A stretch of 64,000 bases of DNA, taken from Dreissena polymorpha. Its lineage: Eukaryota; Mollusca; Bivalvia; Myida; Dreissenidae. Position 1 is the stretch's first letter. The number at the start of each line of letters is the position of its first letter. A model generated the notes under the pieces. The model searched no databases, was not told the origin of the DNA, and was given only the letters and a program-made list of their open reading frames with translations. Made by a program: the position numbers and the translations under genes. The stretch spans positions 120,498,868 through 120,562,867 of the forward strand of contig NC_068355.1 in the NCBI RefSeq assembly GCF_020536995.1. Direction: 5' to 3'. This document shows, in pieces, positions 12,677-23,830 of this stretch.

Positions 12677-14497
12677 TTTATCCTAAAATATTGTTTTCAT
12701 TAAATTTATTCCCGATGCAATTATAATAGCACTCTTTAATTGATAAAATAAAAGCAAAAAAAAACATTAAATTAACTGAATCTTACATTGCGTAGTAATA
12801 TTAATTGTGATCTTTCCCGTTTACGGAACTCGAAATAGTCCATAAGAATTCCACGCAAAAGAAGAGTAACGAGACAAAATATCGCTATACGCGTCGCTTC
12901 AAATTTAATCAGAGTTCCAAATGTTACACACTGAAGTAGAACACAGACGGTTGTGTTTAAACTACAATTCTTGTTTCACTACTGTAAAATACCAAAAACA
13001 AAAATGGCTGCCAGATTGAAATTTACAAAATGTGTAGATACCAACGTGAAGCATGATTCAGCATTTATCCACGCCGATATTGTTAATTTTAGTCTATAAA
13101 CAACTCTTCTTTTTACACACTTTTTACTTACTGAAATAAAAAAGTAAAACATCTACTGGTTATTTTCCTACTCGCCGAAGTTGTGTAATAACCATGTAAT
13201 GTTTATTTTCGTAAAGTTTTATTTGCTTCCATGACGAGTTGAAATTCTGGACACATTTCTTCATCGCCAACCATCTTTTCCATTTGAAAGTACTGGATGT
13301 AAGCAGGCAATTATTGGTGGATAGACATTCTTTGATCGGCTGACAAAGGAACGACTTATTCATAAAACAAATTACCCTATTAATTCAACATCGATTTCCT
13401 TCGAAAATTTAAAGAACAATTCACTGACACTTTTCTTAAATTTAATCCATCAATTGTTCAACAAAATATCGCGTTATTCGAGTACAAACGACATTTTAAC
13501 GAAATCGAAAATGCAGTCTCACCACTGTCATTCCAGTTTTATATCCCGTTTATTTAAATAAAAAACGTTGCATTTTAGTCATAAGAGATTGAAACTATAC
13601 AAATAAAATGTGTTTAGTTAATAGGTTTTATTTTTTAATTAGAAAACATGTTTCTTATTGTACCATTGGCTTTGTATCTGCAATATATATCACTGCACAA
13701 GGCTGGGTTTTATACAAACATTTCCATCATTATATTGATTTGTTTTTTATTTTATTTGCATTAAACGATTTTTTAATGTCAAATACTAACTATTTTTTAT
13801 GCGTGTATAATAAAAAGCCATGGACATATGATGAAGAAAATATGTAAAATCATGTATTTGCGTTAAAAGCAATTAATGCTGTGCTAAATCATGTTGCAAA
13901 CTTTATCAGTTAGATAATATATAAATATAAATTATTCTTGATTTTCAACGAAAATTTCAAAACAAATGTTTAAAAGACACAACAACAAAAGCTTACTATT
14001 ACGAGTCAGTTTTGTTCTGTAAAGGCTACATGTATTATTGTTTGTAGCTTCCTAATAAACGCTTAATTGCGGGTTAAACTACAGATGAGAGTGCTGCATT
14101 TTTATTCTCACAAGCTGTTTGGGTTTTAGTGTTAATAGATGCTGTATGATGCAGCCTTTCAAAATCAAGGTCATATACTATTCCATTCAGAATAAGCATT
14201 TCGAATACATACATGCTCAAGTATTAAAACATTAATGTACATAAATATATAGCTTAAACATGTCGGACAGTGTGGACGTAAAAATATAGCCGGAGAACAT
14301 TTTAGAATTTTAAACGTGGATATTGAACATATAGTACACTGAAACTATATATTATTGACAGTATATTAGACGTTGAGTGAATTAAAGGTATCGTTTTATG
14401 GAATTTTAAGTGATTGCATGTGATTACATGCGAAATATAGACTAATATAAACTATCCATTGTGAACATTTCAATTATTTCATCGAGCGGGAGTACAT
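12677..14497. other. non-coding stretch up to LINE C
   Basis: A plus-strand frame at 13608-13847 starts with ATG and is rich in aromatic and hydrophobic residues, but AT-rich DNA gives such frames by chance and there is no known domain. The last 200 bases or so may be the LINE C 5' UTR, whose start I could not fix. Confidence 0.5.
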
Positions 14498-14518
14498 GTG
14501 ACATACGGATTTATAAAA

Positions 14519-15977
14519 ATGGCCAACCTAAGCAGGCAAGATTTTATTGATAGTAAACCTGATAATCAACTATTGCACATGTTTGATGAGCTTAGGTACA
14601 TAAGAAACGAGCAATCAAATTGTAGCAAAAATCTTGAAGAGTTTCAAAAATCGTTAACACAGGTAGATCAGAAAATTGGACAGGTAATCAATGTGACAAA
14701 TTCACAAACAGAGCTCTTGAGAGCAGTGGCGTATAAGTCGATAGACCTGGAGGCTCGTTCAAGACGAAACAATCTTATATTCAGAGGAATTATGGAAACC
14801 CGGGAGGAAGATTGTTACGCGGTAATTGCTGACTTTCTAGAATCAAAATTGGACGTAAATTCGAGAGACGTGTACATGGCACGTGCACACAGACTAGGAA
14901 AGCGAGTCCAAGGTAAAAAATTCAACAGGAGGCCGATAATCGTAAATTTTAGACTATGGAGATATTAGCTATGTGATGAGCAAAGTAAGCCGGTTGAAAG
15001 ACCATCCGGGTTATTCAGTTGACTATGACTACCCAAAAGAAATTCAAAGTGCAAGATCTCGACTCTGGCCATTGTTAAAAAAACAACGTGCCGAATATCC
15101 AAGGTCAAAAGTATCAATTGTCTTCCCTGCCAAATTGTTAGCAGATGGCCGGCTTATTCAGGACGAATTTCCCAATTGGAACTTTTACGTCGGTTACGAC
15201 AGAATGACATATATAAATGTGATTGATCAAAATGAACAAGTGAAACAAACGCATGCTCAACAACAGGTATTTACGAATGTCGTACCAGAACAGCGCGCTA
15301 AAATGAACACTTCGACTATAAACCCCCTCCTGGTTTCCCACCTGGATACGCCCCGCTCATGATCAGACAACACATTCCGCTCACTAATAATGTCGGACCA
15401 AATAACTATAACAGTAAATGGATTTCAGCAAAATAACACATATATTAATGATATGGACTCTCCGTTAGCCAACACTAATTACAGTCCAGGATTATCAGTT
15501 GTGTCAAATGTAGAAAACACGGGTTTTGTGCAATTGTTAAATTTGCAGAGTGTCCAAGTGAGCGATGGGTCATTAAATAGAGCGGACCAGACAGACAAAG
15601 TTGTGAACTCCGAATGTTTTCATGGGAGTCATTTTGGAACGATGCCTTCCCTGCTAAAAGATACATGTGCACTATTATTACCCAATACTACCCCTGCGTC
15701 CGATAGCATTAACACCCAGTCGCCGGTCGTTAGTGAGCAAAATCAGTGTAATATTTCTGAAAACAATACGCTTTTTAATGATCAGACATATGCTAAGGTG
15801 GTGACAGGTAGTGGCTCGCATGTATCCCGTACAAGAAACCGTACATCTCGGCGGACTTACTCCGCTAGTCCATATAGTCGAAATTTGACAGCTGTCAAAA
15901 ATGGGAATTTCCCAGTTTCTAAAAATAGAAACGAGACGAACGATGGGCAACAGGGTGAGCCGGAGGTCAAGAAGTAA
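14519..15977 (+). pseudogene. LINE C ORF1: coiled-coil/RRM nucleic-acid-binding protein, broken
   Basis: The likely start is the ATG at 14519 in a good context (AAAAATGGCC). The first piece, to 14968, has a heptad-like segment with many Gln/Leu/Ile (residues 25-75) and then S-I-D-L-E-A-R-S-R-R-N-N-L-I-F-R-G, the hallmark of L1-type ORF1 RRM domains. A frame change near 14950-14972 leads to 14973-15362, which has the ORF1 C-terminal domain (PKEIQSARSRLWPLLKKQR). A further break near 15310-15390 precedes 15390-15977, a Ser/Asn/Thr-rich tail with basic end (RTRNRTSRRTYSASPYSRN). The family binds the element's RNA as a trimer. The product here would be split into three pieces. Confidence 0.78.
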
Positions 15978-16013
15978 GACGGAGAGGAGAAGATCAAAGT
16001 TCGATGCGCGTAT

Positions 16014-16813
16014 ATGAACATTAACGGGCTATGTAGTAAAAGGACTGATAAATTGAAATCGGATTTTGTAAAGAAATTATTCGAAAACAATGAATGTATT
16101 TTATTTACAGAAACATGGACGGATGCTTTTTCAAATTTACATGTAGATGGTTTCAAACATTACGTTTTAAATACAGAAGATATTAAAAGCACAGCAAAAC
16201 GAAACTCAGGCGGTATTATTGTTAATATAAGAAATAATCTAGTGTCAGATGATAGTTTAGTTTTTACTTCGAAGGATGACATTATTTGGGTTAAATTTTC
16301 TGCCAAAAAGTTAGGTACAGTGAGAGACTTGTTTATAGGTTTATGTTATGTTGTTCCAGATGATAGTAGCCGCCAATCTATGGATGAGACTAATGTTTTT
16401 GATAGGTTAATTGATTCCGTTATATATGTAGAAAGTTTGTAGAAAATGAAAATAATTATGCAATTTTTTGAGACTTTAACTCACGCACGTCAACTTTGCC
16501 TGATTATGTAGAAAATGATATTGTGAACAACTGCAATATTGATTTACTGTCTGAGGGGAACCAGTCTGATATTGAATTACGTAGGTTTTCATTAGATAAA
16601 ACGTCTGTCAACAATAATGGAAGACGTATGTTAGATTTTTGTAAGCAAACGGGCTATAGAATTGTAAATGGTAGAAAAGGCAATGATAATACGATAGGGA
16701 AACATAAATTTGTAAGCAATAGGGGATGTAGCGTGGTGGACTATTTGTTATGCAAATATGCTATGTTCAAGAATATTTCCATATTTTATATCGATGTTCC
16801 AAATATTGTCTAA
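16014..16813 (+). pseudogene. LINE C ORF2, APE-type endonuclease domain, broken
   Basis: N-I-N-G-L at the start, TETWTD near 16110, SGGIIVNIRN near 16208 and GLCYVVPDD near 16340 follow the order of the AP-endonuclease-like (EEP) fold that nicks target DNA for LINEs. The frame 16014-16442 ends at TAG; after a shift the reading resumes with N-E-N-N-Y-A-I-F, then TGA in place of the usual Gly, then D-F-N-S-R-T. The second frame, to 16813, holds RMLDFCKQTGYRIVNGRKG and GCSVVDYLLC. It ends at TAA where the family has the Ser of S-D-H-C. A second stop (TGA) follows D-H-C. Confidence 0.85.
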
Positions 16814-16825
16814 GACCACTGTTGA

Positions 16826-18721
16826 ATGAGCGTTACATATACATTAGACTCAGTAATCAGTAAAAATACAAGTGATAGGTGTGATACAAAAGAGTTTGAA
16901 AGTGTAAACTATAAATATATATGGAAGCCCGACTTGAAAAATACTTATATTGAAAATTTAGAGAGTGAAGAATGTTTAGAAAGCTTAGATGTTTTTACGA
17001 ATAATATAAGGGGTAGCATGACATGTGATGATATAGATGTGTGTATAAATAATTTCGAAACTATTTTAGACAATGTTGCCTCACCTTTTGTTAAAAATAT
17101 ATGTACAGAAAATAGTAATTATGTTGTTAACTCGGAAAGTTCACAGCCATGGTTTAACGAGGAGTGTTTTGAGAAAAGGAATATTTTCTTAAGATGTCTT
17201 AATCAGTATAGAATTAATCAAAATGAAAACACAAGAGTGAATATGGTGAAATCTAGGTCGGATTATAAGTTGACAATACGAAAATGTAGATACAATTATG
17301 ATACAGAAAAAACAAATAAACTGTTGAGTAACAGGCACAAAAATGCTCGTTTATATTGGAATATGTTAAAGGAATCTGCTGGTATCAACAAGTCAAATAT
17401 ATCAATGTCAATTTTTGAAAATTATTCTAAAGCTGTTAATAATCCAGAAGATAGGTATTTTACACCTGATGAAGATATTATGTATTTTATTGATAGGTAC
17501 GAAAATGACGAATTTAAAATTATGTTCAGTGAATTAAACACATGTATAACTATTACGGAAATAACAGCAGCCATTAACCAGTTGAAAACCAACAGGTCAG
17601 GTGGTCCTGAATGTTTAATAAACGAAATGTTCACTGTCGGTAAAAATGCATTGATGAACGTTTTTTATACATTGTTTAATAAGATTTTTGAAAACGCATA
17701 TTTCCCTAAGCGATGGTCGGAAGGCTTTGTGATTCCACTGCATAAAAAAGGCAGTATAAATAATGTGGATAATTATCGTGGTATAACTTTATTGAGTAGT
17801 TTAGGTAAGCTGTTTACTAGGAATATAGATAATAGATTGAAATCATGGGCCGAAAAGTATAACGTGTATATAGAATTCCAATCAGGATTTAGGGCAAATA
17901 TGAGTACGGTAGATAATATATTTGTGCTTAACGGTTTAATAACACATGTTCTGAATCAAGGGAAACAACTGTATACATTATGTGTTGATTATACTAAAGC
18001 GTTTGACTATGTGGTTCGTGAAAATCTTTGGTTTAAGCTGATAGAGCTGGGACTTAGAAGTCATATACTCAACATTGTTAAATCAATATACGATTCTGTT
18101 AAGTCTAGAGTTAAGTATTGCAATAAGTTAAGTGATGAATACACATGCACTCTTGGGGTACGTCAGGGGGAGTGCTTATCTCCCTTTTTATTTTCGATGT
18201 TTATTAATGATTTAGAAGATATGTTTATTCATGACAATGCAGATGGTATAGATATTAATATGTTTAAGATATTTATGTTACTGTTTGCCGACGACATTGT
18301 CATTTTTGCAAATTCGGCTGAATCATTACAGCGTAGTATTGATATATTATATGATTATTGTTTAACATGGAAACTGAAGGTAAATGTTGCTAAAACAAAA
18401 GTTATTATATTTAAAAAAGGCGGTTCTATTCCAAATGACATTGCTTTTTATTATAATGGCGAACCAATTGAAATAGTTTATAAATTCTGTTATTTAGGTG
18501 TGGTTCTTACTACAGGGGGTTCGCTTAGTACCGCACAAAGTACTTTGGCCGGACAGGCACAGAAAGCCATTTTTACTATGAATAAATACTTGTATAAATT
18601 TACTTATATACCGCCAAAGCACAAGTTGGAACCTTTCGATAAGCTTGTATCGCCAGTTTTGAATTATTGTTGTGAAATATGTTATTTTCGAATGACTAAT
18701 CAATTGAGACATTACATATGA
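16826..18721 (+). pseudogene. LINE C ORF2, reverse transcriptase domain (631-codon open stretch)
   Basis: This is the longest open frame in the window and continues the endonuclease frame. Residues about 1-180 form the EN-RT linker. RT blocks then follow: YRGITLLSSLGKLF near 17775, FQSGFRANMSTVDNIF near 17876, CVDYTKAFDYV near 17983, GVRQGECLSPFLFSMFINDL near 18157, and LLFADDIVIF with the catalytic FADD at 18284-18295. LKVNVAKTKVIIFKKGG and the thumb region end at about 18680, where a frame change cuts the domain. The ATG at 16826 is only the first Met after a stop, not a real start. The product would copy element RNA at the nicked target. Confidence 0.92.
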
Positions 18722-19484
18722 GATTTTGCAAAAAACTGCTTGGTGTGAAGAAAACTACACAGAACGATTTTATATACGGCGAATTAGGCAGAGTATCTTT
18801 TAAAACTATACATATGTATAAGGCTATTAAATATTGGTTACGAATTCCTCAAACGAAAGAAAATAAGTATATTCTTCTTGTGTATAATTTATTAAAGAAT
18901 GATTTAGAATATTATCCCAATAAAACAAATTGGTGCTCCTTATTGAAGAACTTATTATGTTCGCTTGGTTTTGTTGATGCCTGGACTTTTCAAGGTGTAG
19001 GTTATAATGACATGTTTCTATATATTGTTAATCAGAGATTAAATGACCAATTTATACAGAACTGGTACGCCAGATTAACTCTAGTAGAGCTTTATTCTAC
19101 AACACAATTTCATCTTTTAGATTTCAACCATATCTCGAATCTTTAACTATAAGTAAGTTTTGTCAATCGTTTTCTCGTTTTCGAGTCTCATCGCATAGAT
19201 TACATATTGAGGCTGGTCGATGGACCAGACCTTTGAGTAACCCAATAAGTGATAGAAAATGTGCAAGATGCAATACAATTGAGGATGAATATCATTTTGT
19301 TATGGAATGTGTTATGTATACTGACATTAGGAAAAAATAGTTTGGCAGAAAATATTGGTTTAGACCTAGCATGGCTAAATTTGTAGATCTTATAAAGTCA
19401 GAAAATGAGAATATACTTAGAAACTTAGGAACCTATATTCATAAAGCATTTATTATTAGAAATGAGGTAATGTATAGAAATTGA
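18718..19484 (+). pseudogene. LINE C ORF2 C-terminal region with Cys/His motif
   Basis: After a frame change the reading continues RFCKKLLGVKK (18718) with FIYGELGRVSF to 19146. It then shifts again to a piece with WTRPLSNPISDRKCARCNTI, E-D-E-Y-H-F-V-M-E-C and an in-frame TAG near 19338. The same C-x2-C-x8-H-x4-C arrangement occurs in LINE A. The last residues I-H-K-A-F-I-x-R-N end at a TGA near 19484 and match the end of LINE A, which marks the natural ORF2 terminus. Confidence 0.75.
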
Positions 19485-19571
19485 CATGGTCAAATTGATG
19501 CACAATGTGTTTCGTGTGATACTGTAACTACATGCTTTCTATGTGTTTCTTTGTACTTGAATTGTATATAG

Positions 19572-19908
19572 TTCATGTTCTCTATGTGTTTTTGCTGAAA
19601 CTGTTAATATGTCTGATGTACTATGTATGTTCCTTGGTATATTACAGAAACCATACGCAAACTATGTTTACTTGATTGTTGGTTACTGTTACATACATTT
19701 TGTAATACGAATAATAAATATGATATGAGGCCTTTATGCCTCATGTTTTCTATGTGTTTCTGCTGGAACTGTTAATATGTCTGATGTACTATGTATGTTC
19801 CTTGGTTTATTACAGAAACCATACGCAAACTATGTTTATATGATTGTTGGTTACTGTTATATACATTTTGTAATACGGATAATAAATATGATATGAGGCC
19901 TTTATGCC
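19572..19908 (+). repeat. tandemly duplicated LINE C 3' tail, 168 bp period
   Basis: Copies 19572-19740 and 19741-19908 align end to end with few differences. Both contain CTGTTAATATGTCTGATGTA, a CAAACTATGTTTA phrase and the terminal GAGGCCTTTATGCC. The ORF2 stop lies about 90 bases before the first copy. Tandem 3' tails are known in some LINE families. Confidence 0.9.
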
Positions 19909-21089
19909 GTTTTAATTGTTTAAATTGTTAAGTATACAAGACTACCATAGCGTTGCTATTTACAACTGTAATGTATTGTAGTGAAATACGATTACATGTA
20001 CATTATAACATATACATGCATCTTTCTATTACGATTAATAGATAAGACATGTTGCCTTAATACCCTTTGTATTATTATATTGACCAGGCTATAATAGCGT
20101 TGCTCTGTACAATTTTATAGTATTGTAGTGAACTAATCTGAAATTGTTAAAGCAAAATTAATTTCTGCTGTTTATGTTAATATCATACCATATAAGCGTT
20201 CTATCGTATGAATAGATATGACAAAACATCTATAATGTCAATCTTACTCGTTAAATCATAATGTAGTTCACGATCTTAAAATTAATGTATTATAACGTGT
20301 CATTATAAGTCTAGTTTCCACAATATTTGTCTTACATGTTTCTTTCGGTAAGACAAATATATGAAAAGTGGATATAAATTGTTAAGTACAGATATTAGTG
20401 ATAGCAGTCTTACATTTTCGTTTCGGTAAGACATATATATCTATGGCACTCTTAATGTTAAGTCCATAGATGTTAAAATACCATCTGTGATAGATATATA
20501 ACTCATACATGTTAAATAATTAAACTATATTATATTTTTTGTATTTAAAGGTTTCTTTGCGATTGGTTGTTTTACTTGTTTTGCGTAATAGTAAAATTGA
20601 ACTGAATTTATAAACATATCCGAAGAGGCCAATATAGAGAAACCATTTAATGCAGGATAAAGTGGTGTAATACGGCATACTTATATAAATGTGTATGTCA
20701 TGTCGTTGCTGTTAAATGGATGCATATGTTTAGAATACAGCCCGAAAATGCTTCCTTTAAACAACATTCTATCATGCTTATATGATGATATTTGATAGTA
20801 CGTAACAAATTAGGATAAATGTATGCTACATTTTAAAAGCCTATTTCTATGTTTATAGATTGTTAATAGAATATCATCCAGTAAATCGGTACAAGGACAA
20901 AAATAAATAAAGGCAGCTATACTACCCAAAGTAGTTGATTGAAGAAACCTCTAAGATAAGAACATATTGTATTATAGTTTAAAATAGATAGGTTAAATGC
21001 TTAGAAAACGTTCCAGAATTATCTTGCATGTATGCTTTTTGAAATATTGTTCTCAAAGCGATCTTCTCCAAATGTTGGAAACATACAAC
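19909..21089. other. non-coding stretch with worn tandem and hairpin repeats
   Basis: A phrase ATAGCGTTGCT followed by TGTA and TATTGTAGTGAA occurs near 19948 and 20094, about 145 bases apart. A perfect 9-base inverted repeat, TTGTCTTAC / GTAAGACAA, lies at about 20328-20356, and CGGTAAGACA recurs near 20425. No gene is seen. Confidence 0.6.
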
Positions 21090-21210
21090 TACAACGTTTG
21101 TTAAAATTTTGTATTCTAGTCCACACTGTTCGTCAACACTTGTATTGTATATATGTCCTCGTGGGCTTAAATGCCTTATTGGATTGAAATAAACTGTCTG
21201 TCTGTCTGTC
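21090..21210 (+). mobile_element. LINE 3' tail fragment ending in (CTGT)n
   Basis: The segment reads TATGTCCTCGTGGGC, ATTGGATTGAAATAAA and then four CTGT units. An AATAAA followed by a short microsatellite is the usual end of CR1/L2-type LINE tails in invertebrates. It is too short to classify further. Confidence 0.4.
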
Positions 21211-22710
21211 ATAAAATTGTTGTTCAAACGATTTCCCGTAAAAGCTCCCAACGCTTTGGTAATGCAAAACATAAAATACAATTTTAGCAATTCATAATTT
21301 ATATGCTTTATTTATATACTTTATAAAAAATATATCAAATAAACAATCAATATAACCCGATTTCACCATTATAACATCATGAGATCTTTTCTGAGTATTT
21401 TTCTTCTGAATAATATGTATAGATTACGCAAATAGGCCTTATACTAGTATCTTAAAAATGCCATTCTATAAATAAAAAGGCCACACATGACAAAACATAC
21501 TCCTATGCAGACATTTTTAGATACTGTTGTCAACTTTTAATGTACTCGCTTTTGGTTTGGTAACCATTAAATAATTAATGTTAATATTTGAAGAAAATCG
21601 TTTCATTACATTGTTTGGCAAATACTATTGTTATTAAATTAATTAATAAAATGAGTATTTTTCATTTTAAGACCACCGGTATAAAACAAATAAAAGTATT
21701 TAAGCATTTAAGTGCGGCTGTTTGTGTTTTGTCAGTGTATGCATTTGAACAAACATATCATACACTTAACAATATGAAGTAAGTGATCGACAATTATTGA
21801 TCTGTTTGTGTACATTAAGTGAACATATAACAGTATCACACAATTGTTACATGTTTTGAGATTCCTTATAAATAACAGCGAACGAAACTGCCTACGAATA
21901 TTCGGTTTTTGGTTTTGTGTGACATGTATTGGGTATTTAAAATATACATCAAAATATTATAATTGATTTAATGCAGTTTTAGATATAAGTTCAAGTGATT
22001 AGACAGCCAGACATATTCATCAACTTTGCGCGTTATTTCGTTTGTTCTGTTTTTGTAACTTGTGTCACGTTTTATGCAGAACGCGACTTGACGTGATTAT
22101 TGAACATAATCGTTTAAAAATTTATGGTTATAAATCCGTTGAAAACCACCTTACATACAGTTTTTGACGGAAATTAACAACGTTCACGCACATAATTATT
22201 TGGCACTTGCGATTATTGATTATAACGGAAAGAAAAACACATAATTGATCAATTAAGCTATTTAAAATTTTATTTGTCAAAAAACGCAAACACCGCACAT
22301 GTGAAAACGTTTAAGGACAAAACAATAACCACTCAATTAACTTGAGAGAAGTGCATACATCATGCTGCGATAGTGATGTCATCATAAATTTTTAAAATAT
22401 ATATAAAGTATCTTTGGTGTAGAATTTAATGATTGATCGCTAAAGTTATGGAGGGAGTGTTTTTGAAATTAGTATGACGAGAAACTTACAATTCGAGTGC
22501 GCAATTAATAAAAAAACAATTGTGCATAAACATTTTTTCATGAACACCGTTCCTTCCACAATTCAACCAATAAACCAGGTTGCAAATAACAAGAATTGGA
22601 CAATTTGTGTTTTCGTTTGGCAACATGTTTTATTTATTAACACATCATTAAATTGTGATATATTGAATTATCAATGCCTGTTCAAGAAATAATATATATT
22701 AGGTCCATAT
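21211..22710. other. non-coding stretch, no gene seen
   Basis: AT-rich with short chance frames on both strands; no recognisable repeat or RNA gene. Confidence 0.6.
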
Positions 22711-23830
22711 AATCATCATCCAGGTCTACGCATTAACAGTTGACTACGACGCCGTTTAGACGAAAAGTTATAAGAAGAAATAGAGCGCATCAAAGTCAAG
22801 GTCCTTAAGAAAGACATCCGCATTGGCATAAGTGACTTGTCAGGCACAGTATCTAGATTTGGGTTTAGGAGAGACCAACGACAGAGGGTTGAGACAGCTT
22901 GAATTCGCCAGAAGCCAAAACTAACCCTGGCTGACACGCTGCACCAGACCTAAGTCTCCGTCAGAACGATCCAAGACCAGAAGCGGACGGCGAAATCCAT
23001 TTAAAGCAAGACAATCTCCTGGATAGGACAACTATCCGAGGATATTAAGCACGGAAGAGAGGCAACGACTGCAGCAATAAAGACAATAATCAACAACAAT
23101 CTGAAGAAATATACCAAAGAGTAGACCGAGTGTCTGCCCCCCCCCCCCCCTACCTAACAGGGCAACCTCAAGCTGAGCGAGAATAACCGCAACATAAGCC
23201 TCATCCGTTGTCCCAGGATAGTAAATCCTAGCATCATCCTCAAACAATTGCAAAGTTTGGCTGAGGAACTACCTCTGATGAGCAAACTAGATTCAGAGCT
23301 AGACATAGCACAGTAATACGAATCTTAAACTTCAGTGGCATCGTTAGAAACAACTTAAATACAAACGTGACCGCTTCCATTACATCACGACTTATGAAAT
23401 ATTTTGACCTCATGAGTAGCACCAGCAGTAAACTTCAATATTTTACCAACAGGCGCTATGAAAAAGCATTAACATAATGGATGGAGGCCATCACGAAGAA
23501 GTAAAAGAGCATGATGAACAGCACGATCCACTTCATTAAGGAAATCACCACGAACAAGAATAAGCTGGAAGACGTGACCAGCTTCAAGTAATTGGTAACA
23601 TTCCTGCCCTACTGCTGAGTTCCGTTTATGAATTACCATGGCGATCTCAGCGATAGCTAGATTCAGCAGGTTATGGACAAGCAGATCCATCATCTTCCCC
23701 ACCAAGTACAGGCTACACAAGTCCCTCGTAGTCACCATCCTATTGTACGGCTGCGACACATGGACGCTTCACGCGGACACAAAACGCAGGATCAAGGCCT
23801 TTGAACATAACTGTCAGTAGGGACTCTTGT
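22711..23830 (+). mobile_element. RTE-type LINE remnant, heavily eroded
   Basis: Translated fragments in changing plus-strand frames match the order of RTE ORF2. I-I-Q-V-Y-A (22715-22732) is from the endonuclease; LEFARSQ (about 22899) and LTLADTLHQ (22921-22947) are from its C-terminal side. NLKLSENNRNISLIR (about 23164) corresponds to the RT fingers, and LEDVTSFK (about 23565) plus IARFSRLWTS, KYRLHKSLVV and LLYGCDTWTLHADT (to 23820) come from the region after the RT. The open frame 23638-23820 is the best kept piece. Internal deletions are likely because the full ORF2 would be about 3 kb. Confidence 0.8.

Larger units (their letters stand above)
14498..19908 (+). mobile_element. LINE C: nearly full-length two-ORF non-LTR retrotransposon, inactive
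   Basis: The element carries an L1-type ORF1 (14519-15977), an APE endonuclease plus reverse transcriptase ORF2 (16014-19484) and a 3' UTR ending in AATAATAAATATGATATGAG and GCCTTTATGCC. The tail occurs twice in tandem. Gene order ORF1-EN-RT-Cys motif is the classic LINE plan. LINE A at the window start is a truncated copy of the same family. Both ORFs are broken by several frame changes and stops, roughly ten in all, so it is a dead copy. The 5' end is upstream of 14498 and was not located; no target-site duplication was found. Confidence 0.88.

Noticed and set aside
13608-13847. 79-codon ATG frame as a small membrane protein
   Set aside because: AT-rich DNA gives hydrophobic, Phe/Ile/Tyr-rich frames by chance; no splice sites, promoter or similarity support it.
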